This document shows, piece after piece, positions 1 to 8,387 of a stretch of 64,000 nt of DNA. The notes beneath the pieces are model-generated. The model was given only the letters and a program-made list of their open reading frames with translations, searched no databases and was not told where the DNA came from. The stretch covers positions 372,001 through 436,000 of the forward strand of contig NZ_CBYO010000014.1 in NCBI RefSeq assembly GCF_000577245.1. The letters run 5' to 3'. The translations under genes were made by a program, and so were the position numbers. Source of the DNA: Paucisalibacillus algeriensis. GTDB taxonomy: Bacteria; Bacillota; Bacilli; Bacillales; Amphibacillaceae. How positions within the stretch are numbered: position 1 is the stretch's first letter; the number at the start of each line of letters is the position of its first letter.

Positions 1-842
1 TTTGACATCCCTGCTAGGTGCTGTATTGCTCCTGAAATACCTACTGCAATATATAAGTCTGGTGTAACTACTTTACCTGTCTGACCAATCTGTAGGGAGT
101 AGTCACAGTAATCTGCATCACATGCCCCACGAGAAGCACCAACTGCACCACCTAAAACATCAGCTAATTCATATAAAGGTTTAAATCCATCTGCACTTTT
201 AACACCTCGCCCACCAGCTACAACAACCTTTGCCTCTGATAGATCAACACCCTCTGACGCTTTACGTAATACTTCCTTAATAACAGTACGTAAATCAGAT
301 ATATCCACAGACTTTTCCTGAACTTCACCAGAACGAGAATCGTCACGATCTAATGCTTTGATATTGTTTGGACGAATTGTTGCAAATACAAGCCCTTCTG
401 TTATGATTTTATTTTCAAATGCCTTACCTGAATATATTGGTCTTGTAAATACAACCTGGTCACCCACTAAATTAATGTCGACAGCATCTGAAATCAAACC
501 AGATTCTAATTTACTAGCAAGCTTTGGCGTTAGATCTTTACCTACTGCTGTGTGTCCCATGACAATTGCGTCAGGACTTTCTTCTTCCATTACAGCTAAT
601 ACTGCTTGCCCATAACCATCAGAAGTATAAGTTGCTAACTTTTCATTCGTTACAGTAACAACCCTATCTGCTCCATAATATATCATTTCTTTTGCTTGAC
701 TGTTTAAATTATCATTACCACAAAGAACACCAACAATTTCAGCACTAGAATTTATTTTTTTCGCTGCACCGATTGCTTCAAAAGTCACATTACGTAGAAC
801 ACCATCTCTTGATTCACCAATAACCAATATTTTTTCACTCAT
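1..842 (-). CDS. etfA: Electron transfer flavoprotein alpha subunit (partial, C-terminus off the window)
   Basis: EtfA binds FAD and, with EtfB, passes electrons from acyl-CoA dehydrogenases to the respiratory chain. About 280 residues are visible; the family is usually near 325, so roughly the last 45 lie beyond base 1. The visible C-terminal half carries the FAD-domain signature GGRGVKS, then GASRGACDADYC, QIGQTGK and AVGISGAIQHLAGM. Two ATG codons are adjacent (845 and 842). The second sits 8 bases from an AGGAG site (851-855) and is preferred. It follows etfB and is the last visible gene of the beta-oxidation cluster. Confidence 0.95.
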   Translation of the reverse strand, partial: MSEKILVIGESRDGVLRNVTFEAIGAAKKINSSAEIVGVLCGNDNLNSQAKEMIYYGADRVVTVTNEKLATYTSDGYGQAVLAVMEEESPDAIVMGHTAVGKDLTPKLASKLESGLISDAVDINLVGDQVVFTRPIYSGKAFENKIITEGLVFATIRPNNIKALDRDDSRSGEVQEKSVDISDLRTVIKEVLRKASEGVDLSEAKVVVAGGRGVKSADGFKPLYELADVLGGAVGASRGACDADYCDYSLQIGQTGKVVTPDLYIAVGISGAIQHLAGMS

Positions 843-868
843 CATAATTTCTCCTTTCCGTCATCCAA

Positions 869-1642
869 TTAAAGTACTTTCGCTTCGTTTCTAAGCAGCG
901 TAACCAGTTCTTTCACCTGTGCATCGACTTCTCCTTCTAACACTCTACCTGCCTCTTTTTCTGGTGGTAAGAAAATATCAACTGTCTTCGTTTTTGGTTC
1001 TAGTTCATCTTCATCAAGTTCTAAATCATCGATTTCTAGCTCTTCTAAAGGCTTCTTTTTCGCTTTCATGATACCAGGTAAGGAAGGGTATCTTGGTTCA
1101 TTTAAACCTTGTTGACATGTAACTAGTAGTGGTAGAGATGTTTCGATTTTTTCTACATCTCCCTCAACATCCTTATCAATTTTTGCTGTATTTCCATCAA
1201 TTTCTAAGCTAGTAATGGTGGTGACATAATTGAATCCTAAACGTTCAGCAAGTCTTGGACCCACTTGCCCGCTTGCTTCGTCAATAGCAACATTACCTGC
1301 CAGAATTAAGTCAACATCCTTATCTTCAAAAAACGCTTCCAAAATTTTAGTTGTTGTAAACTGATCACCTTCGTCAAGGTCATCCTCTGTATTAATAAGA
1401 ACTGCTTTATCAGCACCCATCGCAAGTGCTGTACGAAGTTGTTTTTCAGAATCTTCATCACCAATTGTAATAACGGTTACTTCCCCACCGTGTTCGTCCC
1501 GCTGTTTAATTGCCTCCTCAACTGCATATTCATCATAAGGATTAATGATGAATTCAGCACCATCATCTTCAATACGTCCATTTGACACAACAATCTTTTC
1601 TTCCGTATCGAATGTCTTCTTTAATAAAACAAAAATGTTCAT
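869..1642 (-). CDS. etfB: Electron transfer flavoprotein beta subunit
   Basis: EtfB is the AMP-binding partner of EtfA in the soluble flavoprotein that accepts electrons from acyl-CoA dehydrogenases. The 257-residue length fits the family. It begins MNIFVLLKKTFDTE, and the typical segments DEYAVEEAIKQRD, ALAMGADKAVLI and ASGQVGPRLAE (conserved ETF-beta region) are all visible. A GAGGAGG ribosome-binding site precedes the ATG. It lies 26 bases upstream of etfA and 21 bases downstream of the enoyl-CoA hydratase gene, so the three are almost certainly cotranscribed for fatty acid degradation. Confidence 0.95.
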   Translation of the reverse strand: MNIFVLLKKTFDTEEKIVVSNGRIEDDGAEFIINPYDEYAVEEAIKQRDEHGGEVTVITIGDEDSEKQLRTALAMGADKAVLINTEDDLDEGDQFTTTKILEAFFEDKDVDLILAGNVAIDEASGQVGPRLAERLGFNYVTTITSLEIDGNTAKIDKDVEGDVEKIETSLPLLVTCQQGLNEPRYPSLPGIMKAKKKPLEELEIDDLELDEDELEPKTKTVDIFLPPEKEAGRVLEGEVDAQVKELVTLLRNEAKVL

Positions 1643-1663
1643 ATGATTTCCTCCTCAGGTTAT

Positions 1664-2437
1664 CTATTTATCTATAAATTTAGGCTTTCGTTTTTCAATG
1701 AAAGCTTGAACCCCTTCTTTTGCATCCTCAGAACCAAAGATTTCTCCAAATGCATTTGCTTCTGCTTCTGCACCTAGTGCAAAATTATCAGCCTTTGCAT
1801 ATGGTATTAATTTCATAATTCGATGGATAGAAAGCTTACTCTTAGATGCAATTTTTACTGCTAAGTTAGCTGCTACTTCAAATACTTCCTCTTCGCTAAC
1901 TACCTGATTAACTAATCCATACTGATGAGCCTCTTTTGCTGTTATCAGTTCACCGGATAATATCATTTCATAAGCTTTTGCTGTACCCACATATTGTGGT
2001 AAGCGTTGTGTCCCTGCAAATCCCGGTATAATCCCAAGTGTTAACTCAGGAAGTCCAAGTTTTGCATTATCTGCAGCTATTCGAATATGACATGCCATAG
2101 CTAGTTCCAAACCTCCACCTAAAGATGCCCCATGAATGACTGCAATTACCGGTATAGAAAAGTTTTCAATTCGGTCAAAGAGTCTTTGACCATATTTAGA
2201 GAGCTCCCGATAATCAGAAGCTTTTTGTAAGGAGGTAAATTCCTTAATATCAGCTCCTGCCGAGAAGAATCTTCCTTCTCCTTTTAGAATAATCGCTTTG
2301 ACTTTATCTTCTTTCTCAATTAAATCCAGCTTTTCGGAAAGCGCATTCAATAGTTTGCTAGATAAAGCATTGGCAGGTGGACTTTGAATGGTTAATGTCG
2401 CCACATGCCCTTGTAGTTCATAATTTATCGTTCCCAA
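1664..2437 (-). CDS. fadB: Enoyl-CoA hydratase/isomerase family protein
   Basis: This is a crotonase-fold enzyme predicted to hydrate trans-2-enoyl-CoA in beta-oxidation. At 257 residues it is a typical monofunctional hydratase. The oxyanion-hole segments FSAGADIKEF and GASLGGGLELAMACHIRIA are present, as is the catalytic-region motif LGLPELTLGIIPGFAGTQRL. The start is a TTG with AAGGGGTG seven bases upstream. In B. subtilis the equivalent gene (ysiB/fadB) sits between fadR and etfB exactly as here. Substrate chain length cannot be read from the sequence, and a related crotonase activity is possible. Confidence 0.9.
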   Translation of the reverse strand: MGTINYELQGHVATLTIQSPPANALSSKLLNALSEKLDLIEKEDKVKAIILKGEGRFFSAGADIKEFTSLQKASDYRELSKYGQRLFDRIENFSIPVIAVIHGASLGGGLELAMACHIRIAADNAKLGLPELTLGIIPGFAGTQRLPQYVGTAKAYEMILSGELITAKEAHQYGLVNQVVSEEEVFEVAANLAVKIASKSKLSIHRIMKLIPYAKADNFALGAEAEANAFGEIFGSEDAKEGVQAFIEKRKPKFIDK

Positions 2438-2474
2438 AGCTTCACACCCCTTCTCTCTTATAATACTGATATTC

Positions 2475-2533
2475 TTTACCCGAATACACTAAAAAGTGGT
2501 TTAAGATAAAATTATTGTGTACCCGGGTATATT
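2475..2533. repeat. Inverted repeat between fadR and the enoyl-CoA hydratase gene
   Basis: The spacer holds two arms of about 13 bases (TACCCGAATACAC and GTGTACCCGGGTA) that pair apart from two G-T wobbles, separated by about 30 AT-rich bases. The right arm contains the 10-base palindrome TACCCGGGTA. The GTGTATTCGG word of this hairpin also ends the dispersed repeats near 5.2 kb and 21.2 kb, so it may be a short relative of them. It could act as an intra-operon RNA hairpin. Confidence 0.5.
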
Positions 2534-2568
2534 AAAACATTTATAGGTTACATCTATTTAAATAAGTC

Positions 2569-2605
2569 AATTAAATCTCCGTAAAAAAGGTATGTAACTT
2601 AATTG
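2569..2605 (-). terminator. Hairpin at the fadR stop codon
   Basis: The 10-base arms AGTCAATTAA and TTAATTGACT flank an AT-rich loop that overlaps the fadR stop codon. On the minus strand it is followed only by TTATTTAAATA, so it would be a weak terminator or an mRNA-stabilising hairpin rather than a strong stop. Confidence 0.4.
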
Positions 2606-3183
2606 ACTATAATGCCTCTCGTAATTAATTGATGAACAGAAGGAGCAAGGGCTACTAAATCATATTTCTCCTCGTTCATTACCCAGTTGGTTACCGTTTC
2701 ATCGAGAGTACCGAAAATCATTTGTCTTATTAGCGGTACATTAATATCGCGTCTAAACAAATTCTCATCCATTCCCTCTTTAACAATGCCATCAATAACA
2801 ACTAAATATGGTTTTAAGATACGGTTTATTTCCTGCCGTAAGGTAATATTAGATTGTCTTAACTCCAACTGTGTTACTATTGCTAAATGGTGGTTTGCTG
2901 CTAATTGACCAAAATGCATTTGAACCAACGTCAGTAATTTTTCACTTGCATTTTCTTTACCACTAGTTGCAGCAGCAATTTGTTCTATAAATTGTCCCAT
3001 TTTTTCCTTAAAAACAGAAATCAATATATCTTCTTTGTTCTTAAAATATAAGTAAATAGTACCGTCAGCTACCCCTGCTTTTTTAGCTATTTTCGAAACT
3101 TGTGATGCATGATAGCCATTCTCTGCAATTACATCGACAGCTGCTTCAATAATTAACTTGTATTTCGGTTTGTTATTCTTCAT
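2599..3183 (-). CDS. fadR: TetR-family transcriptional repressor FadR
   Basis: FadR represses beta-oxidation genes and is released by long-chain acyl-CoA (known for the B. subtilis family member). The 194-residue protein has the expected N-terminal TetR helix-turn-helix (GYHASQVSKIAKKAGVADG, then TIYLYFKNKEDIL) and a divergent ligand-binding C-terminal half. It lies between lcfA and the hydratase/etf genes, the same order as B. subtilis lcfA-fadR-fadB-etfB-etfA. A palindromic operator lies 39 bases upstream of the ATG, so it probably represses itself and the genes downstream. Confidence 0.93.
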   Translation of the reverse strand: MKNNKPKYKLIIEAAVDVIAENGYHASQVSKIAKKAGVADGTIYLYFKNKEDILISVFKEKMGQFIEQIAAATSGKENASEKLLTLVQMHFGQLAANHHLAIVTQLELRQSNITLRQEINRILKPYLVVIDGIVKEGMDENLFRRDINVPLIRQMIFGTLDETVTNWVMNEEKYDLVALAPSVHQLITRGIIVN

Positions 3184-3221
3184 TACTTTTCTCCTTCAAG
3201 CGTACAAGCAAAATAGACGAA

Positions 3222-3239
3222 TGAATGAATCATCATTCA
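3222..3239. promoter_or_regulatory. FadR operator
   Basis: TGAATGAATCATCATTCA has perfect 7-base arms (TGAATGA/TCATTCA) around four central bases, and the symmetry extends one more base on each side. This matches the B. subtilis FadR box (TGAATGA-N4-TCATTCA form, 18 bases). It sits between lcfA and fadR, just upstream of the fadR start. Confidence 0.85.
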
Positions 3240-3314
3240 TAATTTATTGTAAAGGTCAAATAATCTTCTGTCAATATAATGCTTGTACACTTTTTAGAAA
3301 AAAAACTTGAGCAA

Positions 3315-5021
3315 TTAGCTCAGGGAATTACTAACTTCTTCTTTTTCTTCTTTTCTTTTTTCTTCATCCACAAGTTGTCTTCTGAGAATTTTACCTACAG
3401 CAGTCTTAGGAAGCTCATCACGAAAATCATATATTCTTGGAACTTTGTAAGCTGCTAAATTTTCTCTACAATGTTTGTTTAACTCATCCTCTGTAACAGC
3501 ATATCCCTCTTTCAAGACAACATACGCTTTGACAGTTTCGCCACGGTATGGATCAGGTATTCCCGCAACAACTGCTTCTAAAATGGCTTCGTGCTCATAA
3601 AGAACTTCCTCTACTTCACGAGGATAGATATTGTATCCACCGGCAATTATCATATCTTTCTTGCGGTCAACAATATAAAAATAGCCATTATCATCCATAT
3701 ATCCTAAATCACCGGTTAATAACCATCCTTCTTTTAATGTATTATCTGTATCTTCGGGCTTATTCCAGTAGCCTTTCATTATTTGCGGCCCTTTAACTGC
3801 CAATTCCCCAACCTCGCCAACTTCGACTTCTTCATATGTTTCCATATTTAAAATCTTAGCATCTGTATCTGGCCATGGAAGTCCAATACTACCACTAATT
3901 CGATTGCCATATATCAAATTAGCATGAGTAACTGGAGAAGATTCGGTTAATCCATATCCTTCAACAAGCTTTCCTCCAGTGACCTCTTCGAATTTATCTT
4001 GAACGTCAACAGGAAGAGGTGCAGAACCACTAATACAAGCCTCAATGGAAGATAAGTCATATTTCTTAAGTTCTGGGTGATTGAGTAAACCAATATAGAT
4101 TGTAGGGGCCCCCGGAAATAATGTTGGCTTAAGTTTATGAATCGTTTTCAACACATCACCAGCATCAAATTTTGGTAGAAGAACCATTTTAGAACCATTT
4201 AAGATAGATAGATTCATAACAGCAGTCATACCATAAACATGGAAAAATGGTAATACACCTAAGACAGTTTCTTCCCCTTTTCTGGTTTTGTAAATCCAGG
4301 CATCACACATTTGCGCGTTAGCAACAAGGTTACGGTGTGTCAATATAACCCCTTTTGGAAAACCAGTTGTTCCACCAGTATACTGAAGTAAAGCTGTATC
4401 TTCTATTGGATCAACCTTTACTTTCTGATAACTTGCTTCTGCTTTATCCATTACACTCTTCCAGACATGAGTATCAGCTGATTCCTCAACTTTAACTACC
4501 ATGTTATACTGCTTCTTTTGAATAAATGGATAGATTAAGTTCTTTGGAAATGGTAGATAATCTTTAATTCCAGTAACAATCATATGCTCTAAAGGAGTAT
4601 TCTTTTTCACGTTACTCACTCTCGGAACTAAGATGTCCAGACACACAATCACTTTCGAACCAGAATCATTCAATTGATACTCAAGTTCTCTCTCCGTGTA
4701 CAAAGGATTGGTCTGAACCACAATTGCCCCTGCCATTAAAGCACCATAATAGCCAATAACCGATTGTGGTGTGTTTGGTAGCATTATAGCTACACGGTCG
4801 CCTTTTTGAATCCCTAAGCTTTGAAGGTAATTTGCAAATTTCATTGCCTGAATATTGACTTCTGCATAGGATAATTCCTTCCCCATAAAATAAAGCGCTT
4901 TCTTTTCTTTGTAAACAGAAGCAGCTTCCTCTAAAAACATATGGAGAGGTTTATCATCATACGAAAGCGTAGTCGGTATTTCCTTTGGATAATGTTGATG
5001 CCATCTTTTTTCTTCCCCCAT
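3315..5021 (-). CDS. lcfA: Long-chain fatty acid--CoA ligase
   Basis: This enzyme activates long-chain fatty acids to acyl-CoA using ATP, the entry step of beta-oxidation. Its 568 residues show the adenylate-forming motifs in order: YTGGTTGFPKGVILTHRN (P-loop), EGYGLTESSPVTH, TGDLGYMDDNGYFYIVDRKKD and the C-terminal PKTAVGKILRRQ with the catalytic lysine. The C-terminus is a charged Lys/Glu-rich tail. It is the first gene of the lcfA-fadR-fadB-etfB-etfA series and has its own SigA-like promoter about 35 bases upstream. Confidence 0.95.
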   Translation of the reverse strand: MGEEKRWHQHYPKEIPTTLSYDDKPLHMFLEEAASVYKEKKALYFMGKELSYAEVNIQAMKFANYLQSLGIQKGDRVAIMLPNTPQSVIGYYGALMAGAIVVQTNPLYTERELEYQLNDSGSKVIVCLDILVPRVSNVKKNTPLEHMIVTGIKDYLPFPKNLIYPFIQKKQYNMVVKVEESADTHVWKSVMDKAEASYQKVKVDPIEDTALLQYTGGTTGFPKGVILTHRNLVANAQMCDAWIYKTRKGEETVLGVLPFFHVYGMTAVMNLSILNGSKMVLLPKFDAGDVLKTIHKLKPTLFPGAPTIYIGLLNHPELKKYDLSSIEACISGSAPLPVDVQDKFEEVTGGKLVEGYGLTESSPVTHANLIYGNRISGSIGLPWPDTDAKILNMETYEEVEVGEVGELAVKGPQIMKGYWNKPEDTDNTLKEGWLLTGDLGYMDDNGYFYIVDRKKDMIIAGGYNIYPREVEEVLYEHEAILEAVVAGIPDPYRGETVKAYVVLKEGYAVTEDELNKHCRENLAAYKVPRIYDFRDELPKTAVGKILRRQLVDEEKRKEEKEEVSNSLS

Positions 5022-5053
5022 AACTAAACCTCCTTTTTTATGTACTTATTTCC

Positions 5054-5083
5054 ATTATAGCGACTAATTAGTATTTTTTGAAA
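5054..5083 (-). promoter_or_regulatory. Putative lcfA promoter containing a palindrome
   Basis: Read on the minus strand, TTTCAA and a perfect TATAAT are separated by 18 bases, about 35 bases before the lcfA ATG. The spacer contains the 10-base palindrome ACTAATTAGT (5063-5072). Its position between the -35 and -10 elements would suit a repressor site, but it does not match the FadR box well. Confidence 0.5.
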
Positions 5084-5172
5084 TCTTATTTTATTTTTTC
5101 TTGATATTTTTTTATTTTTACGTTTATTGGGTAATTTTGGAGTGTGTGCTAGAAATTCTTTAAGGATATAGT

Positions 5173-5450
5173 TGCCCGAATACACGGAGAGTCCTTCAAA
5201 AAGAAGAACATTTTTTCTGCGTGCGATGTATCGCTACCGAAGCATTCCTTGGGACTGGAACTGCAATTACTTTTCCCATCGAAAATATCTGTCCTGTGGA
5301 GAAAATTAATTGGTGAGACCTCGGAAGAGCTTCAGCTCTAAGGAAGTTCACCGGCCACCTACGGTAAAGAAGACATTGCGAGGTACTTTCAAGCAGATGT
5401 CGCCCCTGTCTGAGAGTAATAACGAGTGTATTCGAGCCGTGGACTTGGCC
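5173..5450. repeat. Dispersed intergenic repeat, copy A (degenerate)
   Basis: This accounts for most of the 566-base gap between lcfA and yshE. Read on the minus strand it shares ordered blocks with the region at 21118-21274: GGCCAAGTCC-x-CGG, GTGGCCGGTGA, AGAGCT-AAGCTCTT, GGTCTCACC, CATCGAAAA and GTGTATTCGG. The blocks are colinear but spacing and intervening sequence have diverged. It has locally higher GC than its flanks. No convincing gene lies in it, and the remaining bases up to 5587 hold nothing I recognise. Confidence 0.65.
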
Positions 5451-5587
5451 AGTACAGGTCCCTAATAACTTAAAAAATACTAAAATCAAAATCAAATACG
5501 AGATATAATACACCTACTATTACAAATAAAAGCGCAACTCCAATACAAATCTTTGCTAATGTCTCTAACATATAAATCTCCCTTATG

Positions 5588-5995
5588 CTAAATTATACTT
5601 GCACCAATCACATATGATAACCCAATGGAAATAATCATTGAAATAAGACCAACGGCTTTATTTCCTTTTCCAATTTCCTCATCAATTCTAATCGAAGGCG
5701 TTAAAAACTCAAAAATAAAATAGCCAAGTAAAAGTAAAATAAAACCAACTGTTCCCCAAGCGATACTTGTTATTAATGTATCGTTATGTTCAATTGAATA
5801 ACGAAATATATTGGATATACCAAAAATCTTTCCACCAGTAGCCATAGCGACAGCCATATTTCCCTTTTTAATCTCGACCCAGTTTTTGTATTTTGTTACA
5901 AGTTCAAAGACTGCTAGGAATACAACTGTACAAAGGATAACAACACTATAGCTTGCCGCAGTGTCAACTAACACATTTTCCCAAAAGCTTTCCAT
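5588..5995 (-). CDS. yshE: DUF350 family membrane protein YshE
   Basis: This is a 135-residue integral membrane protein of the DUF350 family, whose biochemical role is not established. Four hydrophobic segments are visible, at about residues 13-33, 45-65 (weakest), 75-97 and 112-134, arranged as two similar halves. Each half has a GN-A-VA/G-L motif (KGNMAVAMATGGKI and KGNKAVGLISMI) typical of DUF350. It lies 17 bases downstream of mutS2, as yshE does in B. subtilis, so cotranscription with mutS2/polX is likely. Assignment is by family and position; no function is claimed. Confidence 0.85.
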   Translation of the reverse strand: MESFWENVLVDTAASYSVVILCTVVFLAVFELVTKYKNWVEIKKGNMAVAMATGGKIFGISNIFRYSIEHNDTLITSIAWGTVGFILLLLGYFIFEFLTPSIRIDEEIGKGNKAVGLISMIISIGLSYVIGASII

Positions 5996-6012
5996 TTCAA
6001 CATCCCCTTTAA

Positions 6013-8352
6013 TTACCTAAATTCAACTACCGTTACGCCACTTCCACCCTCACCAGCAGCGCCTGGTCTTGAAGATGCAATACTTGGATGTTTTTTCACA
6101 AAATCCTGAACGCCTTTGCGAAGTGCTCCGGTTCCTTTCCCATGAATAATAAAGACTTTTGGATAACCCGCCAATGTTGCATCATCTACGTACTTTTCTA
6201 ACTTCAACAATGCATCCTCAAAACGTTCCCCACGCAAGTCTAATTCTAGTGGTACATGATAATTCGAACCTTTAACAGTTGTCAACGGCTTCTGAAAAGT
6301 TTGCTTCGGTTTTCCAACTAATTGAAGTTCACTTCTTTTTACCTTAATCTTCATAATACCCACCTGCACTAAATATTCTTTATCATTTACCTTTTCAAGC
6401 ACTGTGCCATTTTGATTAATTGTTAATAGCTTTATTTCGTCTCCTGGGCTTAGGGTTTCCTTTGAAGTATTTGTTTCCTTCTGCTTATTCTGTTTTGTTG
6501 ATAATTGTGGTTGAGCCTCTTCTAGCATTTTCTTTGCTTCAATCCATTCATGTTCCTTTAACTTTGCATCGGATTTCATTTTTCGAATTTCACTAACAAT
6601 TATTTCCGCTTCTTCCCGAGCTTTCATTAAAGCTTTTTCAGCTTTTTCTTCTGCTTTTTTATATAATCCTTCTCTTTTACGTTCAAATTGACTCCATTCG
6701 TCTTCAATTTGGCTTCGTAACTTTTCACTTTCGAGTAGAATGTTGTGTGCCTCCTCATATTCCTTCTCAGCTTGGATTTTAGACTTTTCTAGTGACGCAA
6801 TCATATTTTCAACATTCTTGGAATCTACCCCAATATGACTCTTCGCACTTTCAATAATTGATTCGTCTAATCCGAGCCTTTTAGAAATCTCAAAGGCATT
6901 ACTTCTTCCAGGAACACCAATTAACAACCGATATGTTGGTTGTAATGTTTGTACATCAAACTCCATTGAAGCGTTAATAACATGCTTACGATTATATCCA
7001 TAGGCTTTTAACTCTGGATAGTGAGTCGTGGCAATTACTCTTGCATTTCTAGAAACAACCTCATCCAGGATTGACATAGCTAGTGCAGCACCTTCCTGTG
7101 GGTCTGTTCCTGCACCAAGTTCATCAAAGAGCACTAGTGTACGATCATCTACATGCTTTAAAATATCTACTATATTGGTCATATGCGAAGAAAACGTACT
7201 AAGGTTTTGCTCGATCGATTGTTCATCACCAATATCTGCAAAGACATGCTCAAAGACAGCCATTTCACACCCATCAAGTGCAGGAACTTGCAAACCAGAT
7301 TGTGCCATTAAGGTACATAACCCAACCATTTTTATTGTAACGGTCTTCCCACCTGTATTAGGGCCTGTAATTACAATTGAAGTATATGCTTTTCCGATTT
7401 CAATATCATTGGCAACTACATCCTCTATATCAATTAGTGGATGCCTAGCTTGTTGCATCCTAATATAACCTTGGTCATTCATCGTAGGTCGGCTTGCTTT
7501 CATTTCTCGACCTAAGTTAGCTCTGGCAAACATGTAATCTACTTGAGCCAGAATACGAACATTTTCTGATAAAAAGCTTTCTTCAACTGCAATGCTTTGA
7601 CTTAATTCCCTTAAGATACGTTCAATTTCTTGCTTCTCTCTGGCATATAATTCCTGTAACTGATTATTTAAGTCAACTACTGCTTTTGGTTCCATAAACA
7701 AAGTTTGACCTGATGCTGATTGGTCGTGGACGATACCACCAAATGCTCCGCGATATTCATGCTTAACTGGTAATACATATCTGTCATTTCGAATGGTAAT
7801 AATTGCATCAGATAACATGCTACTTTTTGTTCTAGTATAACTTTCAAGCTTTTCACGAACTCTACTTTCGTGTGTCCTTATAGAAGACCGAATTCCTCTA
7901 AGTTTTTCAGTTGCACTATCCATTATATGTCCATGGTCATCAATACAACTCTTGATTTGTAGTTCAAGATTTCGAAGAGGCTCTATCCCTCCGACTAACT
8001 CTTTTAGGATAGGAAGTTCCTCTTCTAATCCATCAATAAAATCCTTTACTTGACGCCCGCCGTAAATAGTATTTGCTACATCTAGGCATTCCGAAGTGCT
8101 AAGTATGCCACCAATCACACTGCGTTTCAGACTAGCTCGAATATCAAATATCCCACCAAGCGGTACAGGTACATTTAACCTAACAACTTGAGCTGCCTCA
8201 TCTGTTTCCTTTTGTAATTGATTTACTTCGTCTAATTCAGTAGAAGGCTTTATGTTTGCCGCTAAATCTTTTCCTAAACTAGTTTGAGCGCGATTCATTA
8301 ATCGATCTATTATCTTTTGAAAATCTAGTACTCGTAAGATACGTTCATTCAT
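6013..8352 (-). CDS. mutS2: Endonuclease MutS2
   Basis: MutS2 is a MutS-family ATPase with a C-terminal Smr nuclease domain. In Bacillaceae it has been linked to suppressing or processing recombination and to splitting collided ribosomes, not to mismatch repair. The 779 residues match the usual length (about 785). Walker A GPNTGGKT is near residue 330, followed by [12 protein letters not shown] (Walker B) and [11 protein letters not shown] long charged coiled coil covers roughly 520-640, and the Smr domain ([12 protein letters not shown], then [15 protein letters not shown]) closes the protein. AAGGAG precedes the ATG. It sits between polX and yshE. Confidence 0.96.
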   Translation of the reverse strand: MNERILRVLDFQKIIDRLMNRAQTSLGKDLAANIKPSTELDEVNQLQKETDEAAQVVRLNVPVPLGGIFDIRASLKRSVIGGILSTSECLDVANTIYGGRQVKDFIDGLEEELPILKELVGGIEPLRNLELQIKSCIDDHGHIMDSATEKLRGIRSSIRTHESRVREKLESYTRTKSSMLSDAIITIRNDRYVLPVKHEYRGAFGGIVHDQSASGQTLFMEPKAVVDLNNQLQELYAREKQEIERILRELSQSIAVEESFLSENVRILAQVDYMFARANLGREMKASRPTMNDQGYIRMQQARHPLIDIEDVVANDIEIGKAYTSIVITGPNTGGKTVTIKMVGLCTLMAQSGLQVPALDGCEMAVFEHVFADIGDEQSIEQNLSTFSSHMTNIVDILKHVDDRTLVLFDELGAGTDPQEGAALAMSILDEVVSRNARVIATTHYPELKAYGYNRKHVINASMEFDVQTLQPTYRLLIGVPGRSNAFEISKRLGLDESIIESAKSHIGVDSKNVENMIASLEKSKIQAEKEYEEAHNILLESEKLRSQIEDEWSQFERKREGLYKKAEEKAEKALMKAREEAEIIVSEIRKMKSDAKLKEHEWIEAKKMLEEAQPQLSTKQNKQKETNTSKETLSPGDEIKLLTINQNGTVLEKVNDKEYLVQVGIMKIKVKRSELQLVGKPKQTFQKPLTTVKGSNYHVPLELDLRGERFEDALLKLEKYVDDATLAGYPKVFIIHGKGTGALRKGVQDFVKKHPSIASSRPGAAGEGGSGVTVVEFR

Positions 8353-8387
8353 TGTCTTGCTCCTTTACATGATGTCTATACGACCTA

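Noticed and set aside
358-615. Plus-strand open frame opposite etfA
   Set aside because: Antisense shadow of a gene with clear family motifs; the same applies to the open frames opposite mutS2 (7028-7468), polX (9034-9999), ysdC (35731-36240) and polA (53622-53996).
5196-5513. Minus-strand 105-residue open frame
   Set aside because: It lies inside the dispersed repeat at 5173-5450; the predicted product has no family pattern and no good ribosome-binding site.
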